Shown: one piece after another, positions 1 to 5,681 of the stretch
Layout: every line of letters starts with the position of its first letter
Position numbering within the stretch: the stretch's first letter is position 1
NCBI GenBank assembly: GCA_028716125.1
Contig: JAQUQK010000099.1
Coordinates: forward strand, 1 to 6,910
Origin: Thermoplasmatota archaeon
Lineage (GTDB): Archaea > Thermoplasmatota > JAQUQK01
Direction: 5' to 3'
Length of the DNA: 6,910 nucleotides
The notes under the pieces: model-generated
Told to the model about the DNA's origin: nothing
Databases searched by the model: none
What the model saw: the letters and a program-made list of their open reading frames with translations, nothing else
Program-made: the position numbers and the translations under genes

Positions 1-1349
1 ATGAGCTGAATGCGCTCGGCTTCCCGTGGATCGACCTTGTCTGCGTCGACTTGTACCCTCTCAAAGAAGCGGTCTCCAAGCCCGACGCAACGCTCGCTTC
101 CGTCCTCGAGAAGACAGACATCGGCGGGCCGGCCATGCTTTCCTCAGCAGCCAAGGGACGCCGCATCGTGATCTGCGATCCGGCAGACCGCATACGCGTG
201 ATTACCTGGCTCAAGGAAGGCAAGCCCAACGAGGACGAGTTCATTACCAAGCTCAGCGCCAAGGCCGACGGCGTGATCGCCGGTTACCGCCTGGCTTCCG
301 CCCGCTATCACAGCCAAGGCGCCATCGACGGCATGATCGGGACGCAAGTGAGCGCCTGCAAGTACGGCGAGAATGCCCGGCAAACGCCGGCGGGCCTGTA
401 CAGCACCGGGAGCAATGATCCGCTCGGCCTCGACAAGTTCAAGCTCGTCCAGGGCACGGCCCCCAGCTTCATCAACTGGTGCGACGCGGACCGCATGTTG
501 CAGACCATGACGCATATCGCTGCCGCATTCGATGCCAATCGAGGTCAAGTTCCCCGCATCTCCATCGGCGTGAAGCACGGCAACCCATGCGGCACTGCTT
601 GGGAAACGAGAATGAAGCAAACCTTGGAGAGCATGCTCGACGGCGACCTTCGTGCCATCTTCGGCGGATTCGTCATGGTCAATTTCCCGATCGACGAGAA
701 GTTGGCTGAGACTCTCCTCACGTATGACATGCCGAGCGACCAACGCCGCCTGCTAGACGGCATCGTGGCTCCCAGCTTCACCGAGGGAGCTGTGGAGATG
801 CTCAAGCGCAAGGGCGACAAATGCCGGCTCATCGCCAATCCGGCGCTGGCCGACTTGAGTCGCAACAGCTTGGACCGCGCCAGGCGTCTGCGATACGTCC
901 GCGGCGGACTCCTTGCCCAACCGAACTACACATTTGTGCTCGAGTTGGACAAGCTGACTCGGCACGGCTTCTGCACCAGTGATCGGGAGAACGACATTCT
1001 GCTCGCCTGGGCCATCGGTTCGACGTCCAATAGCAATACGATCACTCTCGTGAAAAACGGGATGTTGATCGGCAACGGCGTGGGTCAGCAGGATCGCGTG
1101 GGCGCGGCCAAGCTGGCTCTCCAGCGAGCCTGTGACGCCGGACACGACGTGCACGGCGCAGTCGCCTACAGCGACAGCTTCTTCCCCTTCCCCGACGGGC
1201 CCAAGGTTTTGGCCGAATCGGGCATCAAGGCCATTCTGGCTTCGAGCGGCTCGATCAATGACAAGCTGACGATCGAGGTTTGCGAGAAGCACGGCGTGAC
1301 CCTGCTCATGGTTCCGGACAAGGAAGGCCGCGGGTTCTTTGGCCACTGA
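1..1349 (+). CDS. purH: Bifunctional AICAR transformylase / IMP cyclohydrolase (PurH), 5' end missing
   Basis: PurH formylates AICAR with 10-formyl-tetrahydrofolate and then closes the ring to give IMP, the last two steps of purine synthesis in the cytosol. The reading frame is open from base 3, so the gene enters from the left; TTG at 51 lies inside a 'VDLYPL' motif (family: VVNLYPF) and is not the start. About 448 residues remain of a usual 510-530. The end of the cyclohydrolase domain shows 'DIGGPAMLSSAAKG'. The transformylase domain shows 'YGENARQTPAGLY', then 'VKHGNPCG' with the catalytic Lys-His pair at 573-578, 'FGGFVMVNFPID', 'VRGGLLAQ', 'SNSN' at 1026-1037 and 'YSDSFFPFPDGP'. The protein is divergent: it ends in 'GFFGH' rather than the usual 'RHFRH', and the linker before 'YGEN' differs from common homologues. 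An intrinsic terminator follows the stop codon. The family call is firm; activity is inferred. Confidence 0.93.
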   Translation, partial: ELNALGFPWIDLVCVDLYPLKEAVSKPDATLASVLEKTDIGGPAMLSSAAKGRRIVICDPADRIRVITWLKEGKPNEDEFITKLSAKADGVIAGYRLASARYHSQGAIDGMIGTQVSACKYGENARQTPAGLYSTGSNDPLGLDKFKLVQGTAPSFINWCDADRMLQTMTHIAAAFDANRGQVPRISIGVKHGNPCGTAWETRMKQTLESMLDGDLRAIFGGFVMVNFPIDEKLAETLLTYDMPSDQRRLLDGIVAPSFTEGAVEMLKRKGDKCRLIANPALADLSRNSLDRARRLRYVRGGLLAQPNYTFVLELDKLTRHGFCTSDRENDILLAWAIGSTSNSNTITLVKNGMLIGNGVGQQDRVGAAKLALQRACDAGHDVHGAVAYSDSFFPFPDGPKVLAESGIKAILASSGSINDKLTIEVCEKHGVTLLMVPDKEGRGFFGH

Positions 1350-1351
1350 TA

Positions 1352-1377
1352 CCGCTCCGACTGGACGCGGTTTTTTT
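1352..1377 (+). terminator. Intrinsic terminator of purH
   Basis: A hairpin begins 3 bases after the purH stop codon. The stem pairs CCGC (1352-1355) plus TCC (1356-1358) with GGA (1363-1365) plus GCGG (1367-1370). It has one bulged C at 1366 and a GACT loop. Seven T residues (1371-1377) follow directly. This is the classical rho-independent form. Confidence 0.85.
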
Positions 1378-1392
1378 GTACAAAAAAACCGC
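1367..1392. repeat. 26-bp perfect palindrome joining two convergent terminators
   Basis: GCGG, T7, GTAC, A7 and CCGC form a perfect inverted repeat without a true loop. It is made of the right stem arm and T tract of the purH terminator and the same parts of the opposing terminator. It may also fold as one long hairpin in either transcript. Confidence 0.9.
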
Positions 1393-1409
1393 CTGGAAGC
1401 CCAGAGCGG
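1382..1409 (-). terminator. Intrinsic terminator of the deoxyhypusine-synthase-like gene
   Basis: Read on the minus strand, CCGC-T-CTGG pairs with CCAG-GCGG around a GCTT loop (1409-1389), giving an 8-bp stem with one bulged base. Seven T residues follow (1388-1382). It lies 11 bases beyond the stop codon of the minus-strand gene. It faces the purH terminator, and the two T tracts are separated only by GTAC. Confidence 0.85.
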
Positions 1410-1419
1410 CAGGAGATGG

Positions 1420-2916
1420 CTAGGCAGCCATCTTGTAGTAACCCGTCTGCTCGAGCGCGAAGCGCTGCGCGAACGGCCAGACAATGGTGGCGTCGGCTTG
1501 AACCTCGGCGCGAGGCCCGTCGAAGTCGAACTTACGCCAACTTCCACCCTCGCTGTACGTGCATCCCGAGAGATGACCAAGGAACATCTGCGCCGGGTCG
1601 ATCCTGACTCCGTAATGGAAGCAACAAGCCTTGCCCTCGAGACCGAGGCGTCGGAGGTAGATCTCGTGCAACGGGGCCACGTTCTGCGTGTTATTGCGCG
1701 GCACGCCGCCTCCGATCGAGAAGATGCCGAGACGCTTGGCGTTCGTCGCCAAGTTGAAGAGCACGTCCGTATCGAGCTCCGAATCGAAGACTAGCTTGAG
1801 TTTGCCGTCACGCAAGCGCATGGCATTGGCCGTCTTGACATCGTTACCCAACTCCGAGTCAAAGAAGGCTGGAGTCGCGATCGGTATATCCTGGTGAAAC
1901 GCGCTGGCCAAAATCGACTTGACGCCCGGATAGTGATCGACGATGTATTGCCCGATATCGCGGTAGAACTCGTTGGATCCACGCGTCCTGCTTCCGTCAT
2001 ACCGATCAAGGACAGCGTTCACGATTTCTTCGATGTGGTCGAAGTTCGTCTCGGGTTCCAGCGAATCGGTCACCCGATTCAGGCCCATCTCGGCCAGCAC
2101 CTTGTCGGGCACGCTCGGATCGTACTTGTAGTGCTTGCAGCCCGAACCTTCGATCAAACCATGCGCCATGAGCGCGCCCGTGGCGGCGATGTACTTGATC
2201 CTTCCCGTGTCGATCAGATCGGCAATCAACAACTGCATCTTACCGACCGTCATGGCGCCGGAGACCGTGAACATGTTGGTCGAGTCCTCATCGGCCAACA
2301 TGTTGCGCAAGGTATGCGCGCTTTGGACGACCGTCTCGGCCAAACCGCCGTAGCGTTCGAGCTCGCGCATCAAGTCGGCGACGTTCGTTCGCTTGTCCAT
2401 CAGCCGCTCTTTCAGGGCGGCTATCACGACGGGGAGAACGAACTCCTCGTTGGCGAAGATGACATCCGGGAAGAATCCGTCGCGAACCAGCCCCGGCTTG
2501 CACTGGTAGATGCCGTTGACGAAGACCATGCGGCCGCACTTGGAGTACAGCTCCCGTTCATCGTACCTGTTGTACTGACCGACCACGATGGCGTTCTCGA
2601 TGGCACCATGCGTTTCGAGGATCCTTTCGGAGGTGAACGGACCATCGAACCAGTCGTTATCCCGGTGCAGCGCTTTCAAGAGATCGCGGACCGGACTGGC
2701 GCGTGGAATGTCTGAGATGATGACGGGTTTCTTACTGCTGTCCTTCTGCCCCTCGCGAACCATCTCTTCGATGGTATTCGTGCCGTCGCCCAGCATGCGC
2801 GCCCCGAATGAGCATTTGCTCATCCCGGTCACGATGTCGTTGACGGTAAAGCACTTGGACAAGTCCAACGGTTCGAGCGGAACGAGCTTGCTGATGACAT
2901 CCGATTCCTGGGTCAT
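1420..2916 (-). CDS. Deoxyhypusine-synthase-like protein, enlarged (498 aa)
   Basis: Deoxyhypusine synthases use NAD to cleave spermidine and move its aminobutyl group onto a lysine; bacterial relatives can use a small amine instead, making homospermidine. Residues from ~176 to the end match the family: 'FTVSGAMTVGKM' (216-227), 'AATGALMAHGL' (244-254), 'TPAFFDSELGND' (348-359), 'GGGVPRNN' (402-409), 'LSGCTYSEGGSWRKF' (449-463) and 'ADATIVWP' (474-481). Lys462 aligns with catalytic Lys329 of the human enzyme; Glu456, Trp460 and Asp475 also match active-site positions. The human His288 position is Asn409. Family members usually have 300-370 residues; here ~170 extra lie at the N-terminus, including an unrecognised stretch (~60-170). 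The start is fixed by AGGAG seven bases upstream. A terminator follows and no operon partner is visible. No eIF5A-like substrate gene is in the window, so the acceptor is unknown. The family call is good; the reaction is uncertain. Confidence 0.85.
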   Translation of the reverse strand: MTQESDVISKLVPLEPLDLSKCFTVNDIVTGMSKCSFGARMLGDGTNTIEEMVREGQKDSSKKPVIISDIPRASPVRDLLKALHRDNDWFDGPFTSERILETHGAIENAIVVGQYNRYDERELYSKCGRMVFVNGIYQCKPGLVRDGFFPDVIFANEEFVLPVVIAALKERLMDKRTNVADLMRELERYGGLAETVVQSAHTLRNMLADEDSTNMFTVSGAMTVGKMQLLIADLIDTGRIKYIAATGALMAHGLIEGSGCKHYKYDPSVPDKVLAEMGLNRVTDSLEPETNFDHIEEIVNAVLDRYDGSRTRGSNEFYRDIGQYIVDHYPGVKSILASAFHQDIPIATPAFFDSELGNDVKTANAMRLRDGKLKLVFDSELDTDVLFNLATNAKRLGIFSIGGGVPRNNTQNVAPLHEIYLRRLGLEGKACCFHYGVRIDPAQMFLGHLSGCTYSEGGSWRKFDFDGPRAEVQADATIVWPFAQRFALEQTGYYKMAA

Positions 2917-2923
2917 GATGCCT

Positions 2924-2928
2924 CTCCT
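2924..2928 (-). promoter_or_regulatory. Shine-Dalgarno site of the deoxyhypusine-synthase-like gene
   Basis: The minus strand reads AAGGAGAGG (2929-2921), with AGGAG at 2928-2924. Seven bases separate it from the ATG at 2916. It decides the start codon and is the only strong ribosome binding site seen in the window. Confidence 0.85.
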
Positions 2929-2961
2929 TGTCGATGTACGTTCTCCTCAAAAAGCTCCGTC

Positions 2962-2990
2962 AGTTAACAGAAAAAATGTCCGGGTGTCAA
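2962..2990 (-). promoter_or_regulatory. Possible sigma-70-type promoter for the deoxyhypusine-synthase-like gene
   Basis: A perfect TTGACA (-35) lies at 2990-2985 on the minus strand. TTAACT (2967-2962, three of six bases match TATAAT) follows after 17 bases. Transcription would begin near 2955, about 39 bases before the ATG. The -10 box is weak, so this call is tentative. The rest of the gap between 2917 and 3002 shows no clear terminator for the CAP gene upstream. Confidence 0.4.
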
Positions 2991-3002
2991 GCCTGTTGGC
3001 TA

Positions 3003-3875
3003 TCAAATCTTTTTGGCAAAAAGCTGGGTAAAGTAGTACATGCCGGTCCCGTCCACGACCACGCCCATGCCGCTGATGTTGTAAGTCGCATTTTCGATGT
3101 TCTCGCGATGGCCTTGGCTCTGGATCCAACCGTTCACCACCGCGTTGACTAGATCCTTTTCGTCGCTGGCCGCCACGTTTTCGGCCGCGCCGCCGATGTT
3201 AACCACGGCTTGGATATTTTTTACGCGGTCTTCAAAGCCTTGATGGCCAAAAGGCACTTGTCCGGTTGCCATCTGCTGGCTGTGAACGCGCGCGATCGTG
3301 GCGATGTCGTTATTCCACGCTAAAGCCGACAAACCTTTTGAAAGGCGGTAATCATTGATCTGTTTAAAAGCCTGTTGCTCGATCGTACTGAAGGCGCTGC
3401 CGTTGACCGGCGTCAAAGAATCCAAAGCTACGGGTATTTTTGCGAGATCGGAATTCGTGATGCCCAGCCCAAGAGTCCTCATGGCGCTCAAAGCCGCGTC
3501 GCCGTTGGCCAGATAGACGGAGGTTAATTTATCGGGAATGACGTAATAAGCTTCGCCGTGATTTTGCACATCCAACAATATCCGACCGCTTAACCGAAGT
3601 GGAAATTTCGTCGCGAGATACGATTGTAATTCAACGTGACTGATGCCAAGCCCGCGCGAGCGCATGACGTTGTAAGCGTCTTCACCTCGCGCCAAATAAA
3701 ACCTGGCTTTGAGCACGGGATCGACATACCAAGCCTCTCCCCTAGCCTGAACCTGCAATAAAATTCTACCAGACAATCTAGTGGCCAAGGTCGATGTCTG
3801 CGCCGAAACGGCCGAAGGTAAAAGCAGGCAAAGCGTCGCGATGAAAGTTAGGATGATATTTTGTTTGTTTCTCAT
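3003..3875 (-). CDS. Secreted CAP-domain protein with two GRILL-type repeats
   Basis: This is a predicted exported protein of 290 residues when started at the ATG at 3875. That start gives a clean signal peptide (charged 'MRNKQ', a hydrophobic run, then 'AVSA|Q' near residue 25). Upstream in-frame ATGs (3902, 3893) fall in or before the proposed promoter. Two 54-residue repeats (33-86 and 94-147) each begin 'RLSGRILL' and contain 'GEA.YV' and 'GLGI'; such repeats are, from memory, common in exported Patescibacteria proteins and have no known activity. The C-terminal CAP/SCP domain (~164-288) shows 'VHSQQM' (His198), 'FGHQGF' (His211), 'GAAENVA' (Glu232), 'GHRENI' (His256) and 'FTQLFAK'. His198, Glu232 and His256 fit conserved cavity residues of CAP proteins. 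The mature protein has no cysteine. Bacterial CAP proteins are secreted or surface proteins of mostly unknown role. The gene has its own promoter-like element and is isolated by a terminator upstream. Confidence 0.88.
   Translation of the reverse strand: MRNKQNIILTFIATLCLLLPSAVSAQTSTLATRLSGRILLQVQARGEAWYVDPVLKARFYLARGEDAYNVMRSRGLGISHVELQSYLATKFPLRLSGRILLDVQNHGEAYYVIPDKLTSVYLANGDAALSAMRTLGLGITNSDLAKIPVALDSLTPVNGSAFSTIEQQAFKQINDYRLSKGLSALAWNNDIATIARVHSQQMATGQVPFGHQGFEDRVKNIQAVVNIGGAAENVAASDEKDLVNAVVNGWIQSQGHRENIENATYNISGMGVVVDGTGMYYFTQLFAKKI
3435..3779 (-). repeat. Tandem protein repeat in the CAP-domain gene
   Basis: Two coding units (3779-3618 and 3596-3435) give 54-residue segments that align without gaps, with 28 of 54 identical by my count. 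They are separated by seven residues. The shared core is RLSGRILL, VQ, GEA, YV, a proline, YLA and GLGI. Divergence at the DNA level suggests an old duplication. Confidence 0.85.
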
Positions 3876-3883
3876 ATCTTGAT

Positions 3884-3892
3884 ATTTTAACA
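3884..3892 (-). promoter_or_regulatory. Extended -10 promoter of the CAP-domain gene
   Basis: The minus strand reads TG-T-TAAAAT (3892-3884), an extended -10 box with five of six consensus bases. No good -35 is seen at 16-18 bases. Transcription would begin near 3877, almost at the ATG at 3875, so the mRNA would be leaderless or nearly so. This supports the downstream start codon. Confidence 0.5.
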
Positions 3893-3904
3893 TCGCTTGC
3901 ACAG

Positions 3905-3934
3905 ATTAAAAAGCGCCCCAGGGCGCTTTTTAAT
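3905..3934 (-). terminator. Terminator after the beta-propeller gene
   Basis: A 13-bp perfect stem (ATTAAAAAGCGCC at 3905-3917 and its complement at 3922-3934) encloses a CCAG loop. The GC core is flanked by A5/T5, so it can work in both directions. It lies 31 bases past the propeller gene's stop codon and upstream of the CAP start, separating the two transcripts. Confidence 0.85.
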
Positions 3935-3965
3935 TTATTTTAACTCGTCCATGGAACCATCGACG

Positions 3966-5618
3966 TTATTTTTTGATGTACAGGAAATAGAACGAATCCT
4001 GATCGACCGTTTTGCCCAAATCGTCGAACAAGGAAACCGTGCCGAGGCCAAAAACCGGATAAGCGATTTCGACTGAGTTGGGGTTGATGGCGTGTTGTAC
4101 CGAGGTAATGGCCAAATCGGCCGCCGTCTCGCCAACCAAAGTTACCAACGGGGTTTGGATCTTCTTGACGATCCTGTCTAAAATCATGCTCTGGTTCATG
4201 TTGCTCAGGATATTGTCCATGTAATCGCTGAAAGCTCCCCATTTGGTCAGGTCGGGCGCCGTCACGGTAAAATCTATTTTCTGCGATGAGCCGGCCGGCA
4301 AAACCAAAGCTTCCGTGTGCACGACCATATTGTCCTGATCCATGATGGCTGCGTAATCCAACAACTTCGACCTGACGGCTTGAGGCTCGCCACTGACTTT
4401 AGCTGCCAGACTCTTAAACCAGTTGATCGAAGAAGGCAGGCTCATGGTTGCCTTGAGGGTTAATACCTGAGTAGCCGAATCGGGGTTGGTCACGAAAGTA
4501 CTGATGTCATACGACTGGTCTTTCGTGATAATTGGCGCGCCCGAATTCATGGCAATAACGGCCGGCTTGGCACGTTCAACCGTCAGTTGGTTGCCTTTGG
4601 GATAAGTGAACCAATTCCCCAAAGCCGTAGTTGCCACGTAAGCCCGCTGGCTGCCGACGTTGATGCCGGTCAGAATGCGGTACGGCCGAAGTTCGTTGTA
4701 ATTGTAGGTATCGTCAAAGGCATACAATCTGCCCGCGCCGTCGTTCGCGTAAATGAATTTCCCGTCAGAGGACATGGCAATGTCTGAATTCTTGAAATTA
4801 GCCGCAAAACTTCGAAGTTCCTCGCCTTTGCCGTTTAAGACAGTCACTCCCCCGACATGGCTGACCGCAATCTCGTCTCCATTTAAATTCATGGCCGCGC
4901 CGATGACCGAAGTCTCATACGTCTTCTGCCAGACTATTTTACTGCTGCTGTATTTGTCCCAGAAATAGAGCGCGTAAGGCGCGACGCCCAAAACGTAGCG
5001 TCCGTCCGCAGACATATAGAGCTCATTTACGCCTTCAGCTTTGGCCACCCAAATCATCGGTCCTGAATTGGCGCTAAACAAATAGACCTTACCCGTCACG
5101 GCGGCCGCGATCATTTGGCCGTCATCGGAAATCGCCACGGATTTTGGACTGTCATCGTTCGCGTCAAGCGGCCAAATCTTGGCCGGAATGGATGAATCCT
5201 TACTGAACAAATAGACGGCTCCGGCATATCCGCCGGCCGCCAGCCATTGCCCGTCGGGCGTGATGGCGACCGCCTTATTGCCGTCTTGGTCCCATCTCCA
5301 TATGACCCGCTGTTCGGGGACGCGCAGCACACTGACACCGCCGCCGACCGTGGCAATATAGTTGCCATCGTTCGACATGGCAATGCGGTTGTAAGTCTTA
5401 TCGACGGTATGCCTCCAAACGACATTGCCCGCGTTATCGCGGACGGTGACCATATCGCCTTTGGACGACAAGGTGGCAGTCACGGCGCCCTTGGACGATA
5501 CCTGCACCGGGCTACTGCTCGTATCCAGAGTATCAGTCCAGGCCCAAGTGGCAACGCCTATGACCAGAATGAACGCGACCAATAAACATGGCCAGACGTA
5601 AAGAAAACGTAATTTCAT
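3966..5618 (-). CDS. Membrane-anchored WD40/PQQ-like beta-propeller protein
   Basis: This 550-residue protein has an N-terminal hydrophobic helix (~6-25, 'FLYVWPCLLVAFILVIGVAT') with a short positive cytoplasmic end, so the rest should lie outside the membrane. Residues ~40-345 carry blade-like repeats of the form 'hAhS.DG..hA.', at 79-90, 117-129, 161-173, 200-211, 241-252 and 280-291, each followed by strands such as 'GAVYLFSKD' or 'GRLYAFDD'. That suggests a six- or seven-bladed propeller of the WD40/PQQ-like class. Residues ~350-460 look like a beta-sandwich ('ITKDQSYDISTFVTNPDSA', 'LPAGSSQKIDFTV'). The final ~90 residues are unassigned. No catalytic motif is seen; a binding or scaffold role is likely but not shown. 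ATG at 5618 begins a good anchor sequence and has no Shine-Dalgarno site. The gene is flanked by terminators and probably forms its own transcript. Confidence 0.82.
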   Translation of the reverse strand: MKLRFLYVWPCLLVAFILVIGVATWAWTDTLDTSSSPVQVSSKGAVTATLSSKGDMVTVRDNAGNVVWRHTVDKTYNRIAMSNDGNYIATVGGGVSVLRVPEQRVIWRWDQDGNKAVAITPDGQWLAAGGYAGAVYLFSKDSSIPAKIWPLDANDDSPKSVAISDDGQMIAAAVTGKVYLFSANSGPMIWVAKAEGVNELYMSADGRYVLGVAPYALYFWDKYSSSKIVWQKTYETSVIGAAMNLNGDEIAVSHVGGVTVLNGKGEELRSFAANFKNSDIAMSSDGKFIYANDGAGRLYAFDDTYNYNELRPYRILTGINVGSQRAYVATTALGNWFTYPKGNQLTVERAKPAVIAMNSGAPIITKDQSYDISTFVTNPDSATQVLTLKATMSLPSSINWFKSLAAKVSGEPQAVRSKLLDYAAIMDQDNMVVHTEALVLPAGSSQKIDFTVTAPDLTKWGAFSDYMDNILSNMNQSMILDRIVKKIQTPLVTLVGETAADLAITSVQHAINPNSVEIAYPVFGLGTVSLFDDLGKTVDQDSFYFLYIKK

Positions 5619-5624
5619 ACTTAT

Positions 5625-5659
5625 AAAAAAACAGTTATGCCGGAATTATAGCATAACTG
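5625..5659 (-). terminator. Terminator of the Gmad2/GerMN lipoprotein gene
   Basis: On the minus strand CAGTTATGC (5659-5651) pairs perfectly with GCATAACTG (5640-5632) around a ten-base loop. Seven T residues (5631-5625) follow at once. The hairpin begins 22 bases beyond the lipoprotein stop codon. The stem is AT-rich, so it may be leaky. Its loop holds the promoter of the next gene. Confidence 0.75.
5645..5653 (-). promoter_or_regulatory. Extended -10 promoter of the beta-propeller gene, inside a terminator
   Basis: The minus strand reads TG-C-TATAAT (5653-5645), a perfect extended -10 box that often works without a -35. No good -35 is seen. Transcription would begin near 5638, giving a leader of about 20 bases that lacks a Shine-Dalgarno site. 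The box spans the end of the left stem arm and the loop of the lipoprotein gene's terminator. Confidence 0.65.
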
Positions 5660-5681
5660 CGCCGCGCCCGCACTTATTGGC

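Noticed and set aside
51..53. TTG as a start codon for the PurH frame
   Set aside because: The frame is open to the window edge, and the residues before it (GFPWIDLVCVDLYPL) are conserved PurH sequence, so the start lies outside the window.
753..1580. Long minus-strand open frame opposite purH
   Set aside because: It overlaps the well-supported purH gene and both terminators, shows no family motif, and is typical of GC-rich antisense frames.
1894..2715. 273-residue plus-strand open frame opposite the deoxyhypusine-synthase-like gene
   Set aside because: It lies fully inside a gene with clear family motifs and has no recognisable domain or ribosome binding site.
1..2930. Higher G+C in the purH/deoxyhypusine-synthase-like half as a sign of transfer
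   Set aside because: Sampled 60-base lines differ only modestly (55-65% against 50-53%), which can arise from gene class and codon choice within one genome.
2940..3002. Possible terminator of the CAP gene (AGCC/GGCT hairpin and a later T6)
   Set aside because: The stem is only four bases and the T run is about 14 bases away, so it does not fit an intrinsic terminator.
3876..3902. Longer start of the CAP-domain gene at 3902
   Set aside because: The extra nine residues overlap the extended -10 box and spoil a clean signal peptide, so the ATG at 3875 is preferred, though not proven.
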